A stretch of 64,000 nt of DNA from Miniphocaeibacter sp012841535 (GTDB lineage Bacteria > Bacillota > Clostridia > Tissierellales > Peptoniphilaceae), in NCBI RefSeq assembly GCF_049274025.1, contig NZ_JBASRV010000010.1. One strand, given 5' to 3'. The notes beneath the pieces are model-generated. The model saw only the letters and a program-made list of their open reading frames with translations, searched no databases and was not told the DNA's origin. The translations under genes and the position numbers were made by a program. Shown here piece by piece: positions 16,845 through 25,963 of this stretch; position 1 is the first letter of the stretch; each line of letters opens with the position of its first letter.

Positions 16845-19559
16845 ATGTTTTTAAAGAGAAATAAAAAAACAAGAATAGACAGTAAAAATGATATTGAAAA
16901 ATTACTACATGATGCTGCAATGGAAGATTTTAATTCACTTATGAATAAAATGGGTACAACTAATTATGGATTAAGTGAAGAACAAATTGTTGAAAGCAGA
17001 GAAAAATATGGTAATAATAAGGTAACTGAACACAAGAAGGACTCGATTTTTAAAAAACTATGGGATTCTTTTATTAATCCTTTTAGTGGAATTTTAATTT
17101 TCTTGGCTATTATTTCAGTTTATACTGATATTATTTTACCTGATCCGGAAGACAAAAACGCAATTTCCGTAATAATTATTACAGCTATGGTAATTATTAG
17201 TGGAATGATTCGATTTGTTCAAGAAATTCGTTCAGGAAATGCAGCAGATAGCTTATTGAATTTAATAAAAACCAAATGTACAGTAATAAGAGAAAATGAG
17301 CAGCGAGAGATTTTATTAGAGGATTTAGTCGTTGGCGATATTGTACGTTTATCTGCAGGAGATATGATTCCTGCTGACATAAGACTAATTCAAACCAAAG
17401 ATTTATTTATTAGCCAGTCATCTTTAACTGGCGAAAATGAGCCGGTAGAAAAAACCTATAAAAAAGCTGAAACAGAAGATTCCCTAACTAATTATAAAAG
17501 TTTAGCTTTTTTAGGCAGTAATGTTATTAGTGGTTCAGCTTTTGGTTTAGTTGTAGCAACAGGTGACAATACCCTTTTTGGTATGATGGCAAAAGATATA
17601 CAAAAAGAACCTGTTGTAACAACCTTCGAAAAAGGGGTAAACCAGGTTTCGTGGGTCTTAATTCGTTTTATGTTAATAATGGTACCTATTGTTTTTGTAA
17701 TAAATGGTATAACTAAAGGTCACTGGATTCATGCCTTTACATTTGCAATTTCCATTGGAGTTGGATTAACTCCGGAAATGCTACCTATGATTGTAACAAC
17801 CTGTCTTGCAAAAGGTGCTGTTGCAATGTCAAAGGAAAAGACAATAGTTAAGAATTTAAACTCAATACAAAATTTTGGTTCTATTGATATTCTATGTACC
17901 GACAAAACTGGAACTATAACACAAGATAAGGTTATTCTGGAATATCATTTAGATGTAGATGGCAACGATAATAGTAGGGTTTTAAGACATGCATACTTAA
18001 ATAGTCATTTCCAAACAGGTTTAAAAAACCTAATGGATATAGCTATTATTGAATCAACAAATGAAGAAAAGGTAGATGATCCATCTTTAAGAGGCTTAGA
18101 TGAATTTTATAAGAAAATAGACGAAGTACCTTTTGATTTCAATAGAAGAAGAATGAGTGTTGTTGTTGAAGATAAAAACGGTAAAACTCAAATGATTACT
18201 AAGGGTGCAGTTGAAGAAATGCTTTCAATTTGCTCATATGTTGAATTTGAAGGTAAGGTAATAGAATTAACTGAAACTATTAAGGAAAAAGTTTTAAATA
18301 AGGTAACGGAATTAAATGATGACGGTATGAGAGTTATTGCTATTGCTCAAAAGACCAATCCTTCACCAGTTGGGGAATTCTCTGTAAATGATGAAAAAGA
18401 TATGGTTTTAATTGGTTACCTTGCTTTTCTAGATCCACCAAAGGAATCTACAGTAGATGCAATAGTTGCACTAGCAGAGTATGGAGTAAAAGTAAAAGTT
18501 TTAACTGGAGACAATGAACACGTTACAAGATCTATTTGTAAAATGGTAGGTCTGGAAGTAAATAATCTTTTAACTGGTTCAGATATAGAAAATATGTCAG
18601 AAGAAGAACTAAAGAAGGCTGTTGAAACGACTACAGTTTTTGCCAAAGTATCTCCTTCTCAAAAAGCCCATATTGTAGAACTATTAAGAGAAAATGGACA
18701 CTCTGTCGGATTTATGGGAGACGGAATAAACGATGCAGCTGCAATGAAGGCAGCAGACGTAGGAATTTCTGTAGACACAGCAGTAGATATTGCAAAGGAA
18801 TCTGCAGATGTAATTTTACTTGAAAAAGACTTAATGGTACTTGAAAAAGGTATTATAGAAGGTAGAAAAACCTATGCCAATATGATTAAGTATATAAAAA
18901 TGACGGCAAGTTCAAACTTTGGTAATGTATTTTCTGTTTTAATAGCAAGTGCATTTATACCTTATAATCCTATGACAAGTATTCAGTTAATATTTTTAAA
19001 TTTAATATATGATATTTCCTGTACAGCTATACCATGGGATAATGTTGATGAGGAATTTATTAAAGAACCAAAAAAATGGGATGCTTCCGGAATAGTAAGT
19101 TTTATGTTATGGTTAGGACCAACAAGTTCTATATTTGATATAGCAACCTACTTAATTTCATATTTTTTAATTTGTCCTATATTTGTTCCAGGTGCAGAGG
19201 GAAGGCTATTTAATGCAATACCTCCATCAGAGGAATTAGTTAGAGACACTTATATGATGATGGCACAATCAATTTGGTTTGTAGAGTCAATGTGGACACA
19301 ATCCCTTGTAATCCATATGATTAGAACGCCGAAAATACCATTTATCCAAAGTCATGCATCTTTTGCAGTTACCTCCTTATCTTTATCAGGAATAGTAATT
19401 GCAACTATGATTCCATTTACGCCATTTGGAAAGTTAATTGATCTTTATCCTTTCCCATTAAAATATTTTTATGTATTAGCCTTAACAATAGTTCTATATA
19501 TGATATTAACGACAGTTGTTAAAGATATATATATAAAACGATATGGAAAATTACTGTAA
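16845..19559 (+). CDS. mgtA: P-type ATPase, magnesium-importing (MgtA type)
   Basis: Integral membrane cation pump of 904 residues, a standard length for class P3B Mg2+ ATPases. Features: cytoplasmic N-terminus, the A-domain loop with SLTGENEPVEK, the phosphorylation site DKTGTIT with Asp353, KGAVEEM in the nucleotide domain, GDGINDAAAM in the P domain, and a C-terminal membrane block. HLDVDGNDNSRVLRHAYLNSHFQ just after the phospho-Asp is close to MgtA rather than to Ca2+ or K+ pumps. The 5' region (16659-16844) is too short for an M-box riboswitch and none is seen. A strong terminator follows. Confidence 0.87.
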   Translation: MFLKRNKKTRIDSKNDIEKLLHDAAMEDFNSLMNKMGTTNYGLSEEQIVESREKYGNNKVTEHKKDSIFKKLWDSFINPFSGILIFLAIISVYTDIILPDPEDKNAISVIIITAMVIISGMIRFVQEIRSGNAADSLLNLIKTKCTVIRENEQREILLEDLVVGDIVRLSAGDMIPADIRLIQTKDLFISQSSLTGENEPVEKTYKKAETEDSLTNYKSLAFLGSNVISGSAFGLVVATGDNTLFGMMAKDIQKEPVVTTFEKGVNQVSWVLIRFMLIMVPIVFVINGITKGHWIHAFTFAISIGVGLTPEMLPMIVTTCLAKGAVAMSKEKTIVKNLNSIQNFGSIDILCTDKTGTITQDKVILEYHLDVDGNDNSRVLRHAYLNSHFQTGLKNLMDIAIIESTNEEKVDDPSLRGLDEFYKKIDEVPFDFNRRRMSVVVEDKNGKTQMITKGAVEEMLSICSYVEFEGKVIELTETIKEKVLNKVTELNDDGMRVIAIAQKTNPSPVGEFSVNDEKDMVLIGYLAFLDPPKESTVDAIVALAEYGVKVKVLTGDNEHVTRSICKMVGLEVNNLLTGSDIENMSEEELKKAVETTTVFAKVSPSQKAHIVELLRENGHSVGFMGDGINDAAAMKAADVGISVDTAVDIAKESADVILLEKDLMVLEKGIIEGRKTYANMIKYIKMTASSNFGNVFSVLIASAFIPYNPMTSIQLIFLNLIYDISCTAIPWDNVDEEFIKEPKKWDASGIVSFMLWLGPTSSIFDIATYLISYFLICPIFVPGAEGRLFNAIPPSEELVRDTYMMMAQSIWFVESMWTQSLVIHMIRTPKIPFIQSHASFAVTSLSLSGIVIATMIPFTPFGKLIDLYPFPLKYFYVLALTIVLYMILTTVVKDIYIKRYGKLL

Positions 19560-19560
19560 C

Positions 19561-19594
19561 AAAAAAAGCTAGTTTTTAAAAACTAGCTTTTTTT
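19561..19594. terminator. Strong bidirectional terminator
   Basis: AAAAAAAGCTAGTTTTT is followed directly by its perfect complement (19578-19594), giving a long A/T-flanked hairpin. It ends the mgtA gene and overlaps the last codons of the minus-strand zinc-ribbon gene. Confidence 0.88.
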
Positions 19595-19987
19595 AATCAT
19601 ATCATGACCACATTTTTTACAGTGTACTTTAATTTTACCTTTGCCTTTAGGTACCCTTAAAGTTGTTTTACAATTTTCACATTTGAAAAATTTATATTCT
19701 TTTCTTTGTTTAAAGATCATTTTCATTTTGCTAAATTTTCCAGTAAATTTATTTCTTAACCTTAAAAAATCTTGGTTTTCCATACTTCTTTTAGCAATAT
19801 TTTTTGAAAAAACTATATAATTAGAATATATAATTAATAAAAAACCAAACCAAAATAGTATTTGTCTTGCAATATTATCCAAAAATAAACTTGCTATAAT
19901 AGCAATTAACGATAAAATTGATAAAAATCTTGAAAAAGCATTTGGACCATTTCTACCGGACATGAATTTATACATTTTTTCTTTCAT
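19583..19987 (-). CDS. Small membrane protein with C-terminal zinc ribbon
   Basis: 134 residues: a basic N-terminus, two hydrophobic segments (~20-60) forming a hairpin, a basic linker, and a C-terminal zinc ribbon built from CENC and CKKC (four cysteines, ~103-130). The architecture is common in Clostridia but without known function. GGAAGGG precedes the ATG. It is convergent with mgtA and monocistronic as far as can be seen. Confidence 0.7.
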   Translation of the reverse strand: MKEKMYKFMSGRNGPNAFSRFLSILSLIAIIASLFLDNIARQILFWFGFLLIIYSNYIVFSKNIAKRSMENQDFLRLRNKFTGKFSKMKMIFKQRKEYKFFKCENCKTTLRVPKGKGKIKVHCKKCGHDMIKKS

Positions 19988-20070
19988 TTAAATCCCTTCC
20001 TAACATTAGAATCTTATAAGATATTATATACCATTTACCTAAAAGTAATCTTAAAATAATATTAATTATT

Positions 20071-21222
20071 CTAAGAAATATATTTTTTATATATTTCTAA
20101 AACCTTATTTGCAAAAGTTCTAGAAGAAAAATTTTCATTTGCACTAATTATTGCATTTTTAGACAAATTATTATATAGTTCATCGTTATTAAAAATAAGT
20201 TTAAGTTTTTCTTTAAATTCTTCAAAACTATTATATCTAAAGCCATTGTAATTATTTATTACAGTTTTTTCCAAGCATTCATCATTTCTACATAGAACTG
20301 GAATTCCATTGGCTAAGGCTTCAATATATGTTAGGCCTTGAGTTTCACTAGTTGAGGCAGAAACAAACAAATCAGCCATTTGATAATAAATATTTAATTG
20401 TTCATTAGGTATTAAACCAGTAAAGGTTACTTTATTATTTAAATTATTAATTTCAATTAAATTAATTAGGTTATTTTTATTAGGTCCATCTCCAACAATA
20501 ACTAGATGAAAATTTTCCATTTCTATTTTCTTTAAATAATTTATTAATTCTTCAAGATTTTTTTCTTTACCGACCCTTCCTACGGAAATTAAAATTTTAG
20601 CTTCTAGTGGTAGCCCTAATTCTTTTTTTAAAAGCTCCAATTCTTCTTTAGGATATTTAATCTTAAATTTATCCATCGATAAACCAGTAGGAACAATATA
20701 AATATTTCCATTTATATCATACTTTTTTAAAACCTTAAATGTTTTTAAAGTAGGCACTATCATACAGGCGGTTTTATTATATATTCTTTTAGTAAATTTC
20801 TTTGCAAGGTATTTTCCTACTTTTACACTAGGTGAAAAATAGTGGGTATATTCTTCATAAAGGGTATGATAGGTGTGTATTATTGGAATTTCTAGTTTAT
20901 TTGCAATTTTCCTTGCAATGAAAAAAGTAGTAAATTCGCTTTGAGTATGAACAATATCCGGTTTCCAATCAAGTATTGAATTTAGTAAAGGATTGGTGTA
21001 AGATAAAGAAAATCTTGCATCAGGATAAATTCTTGACACGTCATAAGAACCTAAATATACTACATTATCATCATAGTCAATATAAGAATGATGATTAGAA
21101 GAAAGGGTTAGGATTTTTACATCATGACCCATTGAAATAAGCTCTCGTCTAAGATTTTTTATTGAAGTAGTTACTCCATTTATAATTGCGGAATAAGCGT
21201 CAGTAGCTAATAAAATTTTCAT
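20071..21222 (-). CDS. GT4 family glycosyltransferase, probable diacylglycerol glucosyltransferase type
   Basis: Peripheral membrane glycosyltransferase of 383 residues with a GT-B fold. The N-terminus (LLATDAYSAIINGVTTSIKN) is the loop typical of 1,2-diacylglycerol 3-glucosyltransferases of streptococci and mycoplasmas. HTYHTLYEEY, then SVGRVGKEKNLE (donor phosphate grip) and the EX7E pair in ETQGLTYIEA follow. Close relatives make mono-glucosyl-diacylglycerol for glycolipids and lipoteichoic acid anchors. The assignment to lipid rather than another acceptor is by resemblance only. GAGGT precedes the ATG; no partner gene is adjacent. Confidence 0.75.
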   Translation of the reverse strand: MKILLATDAYSAIINGVTTSIKNLRRELISMGHDVKILTLSSNHHSYIDYDDNVVYLGSYDVSRIYPDARFSLSYTNPLLNSILDWKPDIVHTQSEFTTFFIARKIANKLEIPIIHTYHTLYEEYTHYFSPSVKVGKYLAKKFTKRIYNKTACMIVPTLKTFKVLKKYDINGNIYIVPTGLSMDKFKIKYPKEELELLKKELGLPLEAKILISVGRVGKEKNLEELINYLKKIEMENFHLVIVGDGPNKNNLINLIEINNLNNKVTFTGLIPNEQLNIYYQMADLFVSASTSETQGLTYIEALANGIPVLCRNDECLEKTVINNYNGFRYNSFEEFKEKLKLIFNNDELYNNLSKNAIISANENFSSRTFANKVLEIYKKYIS

Positions 21223-21313
21223 AATTACCTCTTTTGTATATAGAAATACATTAAGTATAATTATAACACATTTAATTTTAGGTATAAATTTTATGGTTTT
21301 ATCTATATTTTAG

Positions 21314-21342
21314 TTGACAAATAAGTAAAGTTAGGATATACT
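21314..21342 (+). promoter_or_regulatory. Sigma-A promoter of rplM-rpsI
   Basis: TTGACA (21314-21319), 17-base spacer, TATACT (21337-21342): near-perfect consensus, followed by the structured leader. Confidence 0.88.
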
Positions 21343-21350
21343 TATTCGGT

Positions 21351-21482
21351 GTTAAAAATGACTTCTCCAGTCCTTTTTAACAATATTCACAAAATCGCCA
21401 GTGGCCAGGGGTGCGATTAATAAATGCTTGGTGGGAGAACAATCGCTTTTTAGCAGCGATGTCTAAATAGCTAAAAATATTG
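21351..21482 (+). promoter_or_regulatory. Structured L13 operon leader
   Basis: Elements in order: a hairpin at 21351-21381 (GTTAAAAA paired with TTTTTAAC), then a domain closed by CAATATT (21381-21387) and AATATTG (21476-21482). The domain holds two stem-loops: AATCGC/GCGATT (21393-21398/21413-21418) and ATCGC/GCGAT (21442-21446/21456-21460). Location and structure fit the Firmicute L13 leader family, where ribosomal protein binding represses the operon; the Rfam match was not run. Confidence 0.7.
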
Positions 21483-21505
21483 TAAAAAGGAAAGGAAAGG
21501 AAATA

Positions 21506-21934
21506 ATGAAAAGCTATGTTGCTAAAGCAGGAGATATCCAAAGAAAATGGTATGTAGTTGACGCTACAGACAAAGTACTTGGAAGACTTGCAAGTGAAAT
21601 TGCAGCTGTTTTAAGAGGAAAGAACAAGCCTATATTTACACCAAATATAGACACAGGAGATTATGTAATAGTAATCAATGCTGATAAGGTTAGAGTAACA
21701 GGAAATAAGGAAGGTCAAAAACAATATAGACATCATACTGGTTATCCAGGTGGTTTAAAATCTATTTCTTATGAAGAGTTAATGGCAAAAAAACCAGAAA
21801 GAGCAATAGAAATTGCTGTTAAGGGTATGCTTCCACATAATAAATTAGGTAGAGCTATGTATAAAAAATTAAAAGTTTATGCTGGCCCAGACCATAATCA
21901 TGAAGCACAACAACCAGAAGTTCTAGACATATAA
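21506..21934 (+). CDS. rplM: Ribosomal protein L13
   Basis: Component of the 50S subunit, 142 residues, the usual length. Recognised by WYVVDATDKVLGRLAS at the N-terminus, GDYVIVINADK, YRHTGYPGG-like YRHHTGYPGG and the C-terminal GMLPHNKLGR. GGAAAGGAAA precedes the ATG. It is first in a two-gene operon with rpsI 19 bases downstream, behind a consensus promoter and a structured leader. Confidence 0.98.
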   Translation: MKSYVAKAGDIQRKWYVVDATDKVLGRLASEIAAVLRGKNKPIFTPNIDTGDYVIVINADKVRVTGNKEGQKQYRHHTGYPGGLKSISYEELMAKKPERAIEIAVKGMLPHNKLGRAMYKKLKVYAGPDHNHEAQQPEVLDI

Positions 21935-21953
21935 GAAATAGGAGGGATATAAA

Positions 21954-22346
21954 ATGGCTAACGTACAATATTTAGGAACTGGAAGAAGAAAGACATCAGT
22001 TGCTAGAGTTAGATTAGTTCCAGGAAATGGACAATTTATTATAAACAAAAGACCAATTGATGAATATTTTGATTTTGATACATTAAGAGTTATAGCAAAA
22101 GAACCACTAGTTTTAACTGAAAACTTAGGTGGTTATGATGTTTTTGTAAATGTTAAGGGTGGAGGATACACTGGACAAGCAGGAGCTATTCGTCATGGAG
22201 TAGCAAGAGCTTTATTAGAAGTTGATCCAGAATTAAGACCAACATTAAAAAGAGCAGGTTTCTTAACAAGAGACCCTAGAAAAGTTGAACGTAAAAAATA
22301 CGGATTCAAAAAAGCTCGTAAAAGTCCACAATTCTCAAAAAGATAA
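21954..22346 (+). CDS. rpsI: Ribosomal protein S9
   Basis: 30S subunit protein of 130 residues. Family marks: GTGRRKTSVARV at the N-terminus, KGGGYTGQAGAIRHG, and the basic C-terminal tail ending KSPQFSKR, whose last Arg reaches the P-site tRNA in known ribosomes. AGGAGG precedes the ATG. It ends the L13 operon; a terminator follows. Confidence 0.98.
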   Translation: MANVQYLGTGRRKTSVARVRLVPGNGQFIINKRPIDEYFDFDTLRVIAKEPLVLTENLGGYDVFVNVKGGGYTGQAGAIRHGVARALLEVDPELRPTLKRAGFLTRDPRKVERKKYGFKKARKSPQFSKR

Positions 22347-22356
22347 TATTGTTTAT

Positions 22357-22385
22357 AAGCTTCAGTTTATACTGGAGCTTTTTTT
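22357..22385 (+). terminator. Terminator of rplM-rpsI
   Basis: AAGCTTCAG/CTGGAGCTT stem (one G-U), 6-base loop, then a T tract. Confidence 0.88.
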
Positions 22386-22584
22386 GTGTTTTGAAAATGA
22401 TATATTTTCATATAATTTATATTTAAATTGATAAAAATGTAACTAATATCACATTATTTTTAATGAATTTAGATATAATTAATATAGAGAGATACTTATA
22501 ATATTAAGAAGAATTCTTTTATAGTTTTAAATATCCTATAAAGTTATATAAAGAAATAAGAGGAATTTATTAAAGGAGGATAGA

Positions 22585-23274
22585 ATGGCAAAATCTGAAG
22601 AATGTTTAATTTGTAAAGAACCTTTGGTTTATTTAAATGAAGCTATTAACATGAAATGTTATATATGCGGAAGGGAAGAATTAAGTACTGCAAAATGTAA
22701 AAGTGGTCATTTTGTTTGCGATAAATGTCATGGTTCAGGTGTTCCATTAATAAAGGAAATATGCATAAATTCAAATAGTAAGAATCCAATAGAAATAACT
22801 GAAGAAATTATGAGTAAATCCTTTATCCATATGCATGGACCGGAACATCATGTCTTAGTAGGTTCAGCCTTATTAACAGCCTATAAGAATTCAGGTGGGA
22901 ATATTGATTTAAGAAAATCCCTTGAAGAAATGGAAAAAAGAGGAAGTCAAGTTCCAGGAGGTACTTGTGGTTTTTGGGGAGCTTGTGGTGCATCTATATC
23001 TTTAGGTATATTTATTAGTATTATTACAGGAGCAACTCCATTAACAAATAATCCATGGAAATTATCAAACTTAGCTACATCAAAAGCCTTGACAAAAGTA
23101 AGTGAAATAGGTGGACCAAGATGTTGTAAAAGAAATTCCTTTATAGCCATTGAAACAGCTATAAATTTCGTAGAAGATAACATGGGAATAAAGATGGAAA
23201 ATGAAAGTATTAAATGTAAATTTAAAGAGAAGAATAATCAATGTATAAAAAATAGATGTCCTTATTATAATTAA
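22585..23274 (+). CDS. DUF5714-type cysteine-rich protein
   Basis: Soluble protein of 229 residues with many cysteines. N-terminal clusters CLIC, CYIC, CKSGHFVCDKCHG look like zinc- or iron-sulfur-binding knuckles. A conserved core reads FIHMHGPEHH, GGTCGFWGACGA and GGPRCCKRNS, and a C-terminal group reads CKFKEKNNQCIKNRCPYY. This layout matches DUF5714 proteins of Clostridia and methanogens, whose function is not established; a redox or metal-cofactor role is plausible. AAAGGAGG precedes the ATG. It is flanked by gaps and appears to be transcribed alone. Confidence 0.72.
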   Translation: MAKSEECLICKEPLVYLNEAINMKCYICGREELSTAKCKSGHFVCDKCHGSGVPLIKEICINSNSKNPIEITEEIMSKSFIHMHGPEHHVLVGSALLTAYKNSGGNIDLRKSLEEMEKRGSQVPGGTCGFWGACGASISLGIFISIITGATPLTNNPWKLSNLATSKALTKVSEIGGPRCCKRNSFIAIETAINFVEDNMGIKMENESIKCKFKEKNNQCIKNRCPYYN

Positions 23275-23350
23275 AATAATAACTATTGTTTAAATGTGAT
23301 TAATAAAGCAATATAAGCTTTTTTAATAAATATTTTAAAAGGAGAAGGAA

Positions 23351-25000
23351 ATGAAAAAGTTTTTATCATTTGAATTTTGGCAAAAATTCGGCAAATCATT
23401 AATGGTTGTAATTGCAGTAATGCCTGCAGCAGGATTAATGATTAGTATTGGGAAACTTATTGCAATGATTAGTCCGGACCTAAACTTTTTAGTTACTACC
23501 GGTGGTGTAGTTGAAAATATAGGTTGGGCAATTATAGGTAACTTACATTTGTTATTTGCCATTGCAATAGGAGGTTCTTGGGCAAAAGAAAGAGCAGGAG
23601 GGGCCTTTGCTTCAGCTATAGCATTTATTTTAATTAATAGAATTACTGGAGCGGTATTTGGAGTAACTTCTGAAATGCTAGTAACAGAAGGAGCTGTAAC
23701 CAATACTTTATTTGGTCAAGAAATACTTGTAGATGGATATTTTACCAGTGTATTGGAAGCACCAGCTCTTAATATGGGAGTTTTCGTAGGTATTATAGCA
23801 GGATTTTTAGGTGCTAATATCTACAACAAATACTATAATTTTAGAAAATTACCAGAAGCATTGTCCTTTTTTAATGGAAAAAGATTTGTGCCTTTTGTTG
23901 TAATTCTATGGTCAGTAATTATATCTTTACTACTTTCTGTTGTATGGCCATTTATCCAAACAGGAATAAATTATTTTGGAGTTTGGTTAGCTGAATCAAG
24001 TGACAAGGCACCAGTACTTGCTCCATTTGTATTTGGTATGGCAGAAAGATTATTATTGCCATTTGGTTTACACCATATGTTAACAATTCCTATTAACTAT
24101 ACTGCCTTAGGAGGGACCTATACTATTTTAACAGGAACCGGGGCAGGAACAGCAGTTTTTGGTCAAGATCCTTTATGGTTAGCTTGGGCAAGTGACTTAG
24201 TTAATTTAAAATCAGCTGGAAATATGACAGAGTACACTAATTTATTAAATTCAATAACTCCAGCAAGGTTTAAAGTTGGTCAAATGATAGGTTCCATGGG
24301 AATTCTTATGGGAATAGCCCTAGCTATGTATAAAAATACGGATTTAGACAAGCGAAAAAAATATAAGTCAATGTTTTTCTCGGCGGGAATTGCCGTATTT
24401 TTAACAGGTGTAACAGAACCTTTAGAATTTATGTTTATGTTTGCCTCTCCAATATTATACGGAACATATGCTTTAATTCAGGGATTAGCCTTTGGCTTAG
24501 CAGATATAATTAATTTAAGACTCCATTCTTTCGGCTCTATAGAATTGCTTACAAGGGTTCCTATTAGTATAAAGGCCGGTTTAACGGGAGATTTAATCAA
24601 TTATGTTATAGCATGTATTGTTTTCTTTGTAGGAACTTATTTTATAGCAAGTTTCCTAATAAGAAAGTTGAAAATAGCAACTCCAGGAAGACTTGGAAAT
24701 TACGATGATAATGATAATTCTGAAAATAAAGAAGTAGAAACTAAAGAAAAAGGTGATGCAAATTCACAAGTAGTAGCTATAGTAGAACTACTAGGAGGAT
24801 CAGATAATATTGTAGATGTTGATGCTTGTATGACAAGACTAAGAGTTTCAATTAAAGATGATAGTTTAGTAGGAAATGAAGAAGAATGGAAAAAACAGGG
24901 AGCTATGGGTCTAATAAAAAAAGATTCAGGAGTTCAAGCTGTTTATGGTCCTAAAGCAGATATTTTAAAATCTGATATTAATGACTATTTAAATAGATAA
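23351..25000 (+). CDS. PTS glucose-family transporter, EIICB
   Basis: Membrane sugar permease-phosphotransferase of 549 residues: an EIIC domain (~1-440, about ten hydrophobic segments, with ERLLLPFGLHHML and GVTEPLEFMFMF) and an EIIB domain (~465-549) with phosphorylated Cys493 in DACMTRLRVS. The glucose/maltose/N-acetylglucosamine superfamily is clear. It differs from the EIICB at 10036 in a longer extracytoplasmic insertion around residues 245-300. No EIIA is fused. Its stop is one base from the start of the next gene, so the two proteins work together; the sugar is unknown. Confidence 0.85.
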   Translation: MKKFLSFEFWQKFGKSLMVVIAVMPAAGLMISIGKLIAMISPDLNFLVTTGGVVENIGWAIIGNLHLLFAIAIGGSWAKERAGGAFASAIAFILINRITGAVFGVTSEMLVTEGAVTNTLFGQEILVDGYFTSVLEAPALNMGVFVGIIAGFLGANIYNKYYNFRKLPEALSFFNGKRFVPFVVILWSVIISLLLSVVWPFIQTGINYFGVWLAESSDKAPVLAPFVFGMAERLLLPFGLHHMLTIPINYTALGGTYTILTGTGAGTAVFGQDPLWLAWASDLVNLKSAGNMTEYTNLLNSITPARFKVGQMIGSMGILMGIALAMYKNTDLDKRKKYKSMFFSAGIAVFLTGVTEPLEFMFMFASPILYGTYALIQGLAFGLADIINLRLHSFGSIELLTRVPISIKAGLTGDLINYVIACIVFFVGTYFIASFLIRKLKIATPGRLGNYDDNDNSENKEVETKEKGDANSQVVAIVELLGGSDNIVDVDACMTRLRVSIKDDSLVGNEEEWKKQGAMGLIKKDSGVQAVYGPKADILKSDINDYLNR

Positions 25001-25001
25001 T

Positions 25002-25811
25002 ATGAAAATTTTAACATTAAATACCCATAGTTGGTTAGAAAAAAATCAAAAAGAAAAATTTAATATATTTGTAGATAATATTCTTGAAGAAAAATATGAT
25101 ATTATTTTTCTTCAAGAGGTTAATCAAAGTATTTCTGCAAATAAAATAGAAAGAAAAGATAAAAAAATAGTTGAATTAGCTAGACTTAAAGAAAATAATT
25201 TCGGTTTACTATTAAAAGATGAATTGAAAAGTAAAGGCTTAAATTATTACTATACTTGGGATAGTACCCATATTGGATATGATATTTATGATGAAGGTAT
25301 TGCAATATTATCTTTAAATCCTATTTTGGAAGTAAAAAGTAAAATCATTTCAAGTTCAGTAGAATATAAAAGTATAGAAACCAGAAAAGCAACTGGAATA
25401 AAAATTCAATATAAGAATAAGGATATTTGGGCATTTACTTTACATTTTTCTTGGTGGAAAGATGGTAACTTTCAATATGAATGGAAAAAATTAAGAGAAA
25501 TTATAAATGAAATAAAGGCAGATTTATTTATATTAGCAGGTGATTTTAATAATGATGCTAATATTAGAAATGAAGGCTACGATTTAGTATTAAAAAGTGG
25601 TTTCTATGACTCTTTTAATTTAGCTAAGGAAAAAATTGGAGAATATACAGTTGAATCTGAAATTGCTGGTTGGAAAGGCGATTCAAGTAATAAAAGAATA
25701 GATTTTGTATTTTTATCAGAAGAAGTAGGTGTAAAAAAATATGAAGTCGTTTTTAAAGATGAATTGCAAATATCCGATCATTTAGGGGTAAAAGTTGAAC
25801 TAGAAATTTAA
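25002..25811 (+). CDS. Endonuclease/exonuclease/phosphatase (EEP) family protein
   Basis: Cytoplasmic metal-dependent phosphoesterase of 269 residues with all EEP motifs: LNTHSW (Asn), FLQEVNQ (metal Glu), LHFSWW, AGDFNND (Asp/Asn) and RIDFVF with SDHLGV (catalytic Asp and His). No signal peptide is seen. It is translationally coupled to the PTS EIICB (one-base gap, no separate strong Shine-Dalgarno), so a sugar-phosphate or phosphodiester made from the imported sugar is a more likely substrate than DNA; that is inference. Confidence 0.8.
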   Translation: MKILTLNTHSWLEKNQKEKFNIFVDNILEEKYDIIFLQEVNQSISANKIERKDKKIVELARLKENNFGLLLKDELKSKGLNYYYTWDSTHIGYDIYDEGIAILSLNPILEVKSKIISSSVEYKSIETRKATGIKIQYKNKDIWAFTLHFSWWKDGNFQYEWKKLREIINEIKADLFILAGDFNNDANIRNEGYDLVLKSGFYDSFNLAKEKIGEYTVESEIAGWKGDSSNKRIDFVFLSEEVGVKKYEVVFKDELQISDHLGVKVELEI

Positions 25812-25827
25812 ATATTATTGTAAAATT

Positions 25828-25869
25828 AAAAAAACTAGCCAAAGTTTTAAGACTAAGGCTAGTTTTTTT
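25828..25869 (+). terminator. Terminator of the PTS-EEP operon
   Basis: AAAAAAACTAGCC/GGCTAGTTTTTTT stem with a 16-base loop and T tract. Confidence 0.88.
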
Positions 25870-25891
25870 ATGTTTTAATTTGGTAATTAAG

Positions 25892-25951
25892 TTGACAAAA
25901 GATAATAAATGGAATATATTAACAGTGTTAAGTAAAATAACGGTGTTAAGT
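25892..25951 (+). promoter_or_regulatory. Promoter and paired operators of the TetR operon
   Basis: TTGACA (25892-25897), 17-base spacer and TATATT (25915-25920) make a strong promoter. Directly downstream are two direct copies of AAC(A/G)GTGTTAAGT (25921-25933 and 25939-25951), 18 bases apart. The first lies in a palindrome, TTAACA-G-TGTTAA (25919-25931). This is likely the TetR autoregulatory operator. Confidence 0.75.
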
Positions 25952-25963
25952 TGAGGTGGTTAA

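Noticed and set aside
18416..18646. Minus-strand ORF inside mgtA
   Set aside because: Shadow frame of a well-conserved P-ATPase gene, with no ribosome site.
23335..23703. Minus-strand ORF inside the PTS EIICB gene
   Set aside because: Shadow of a conserved coding frame; Pro/Ile-rich composition typical of antisense readings.
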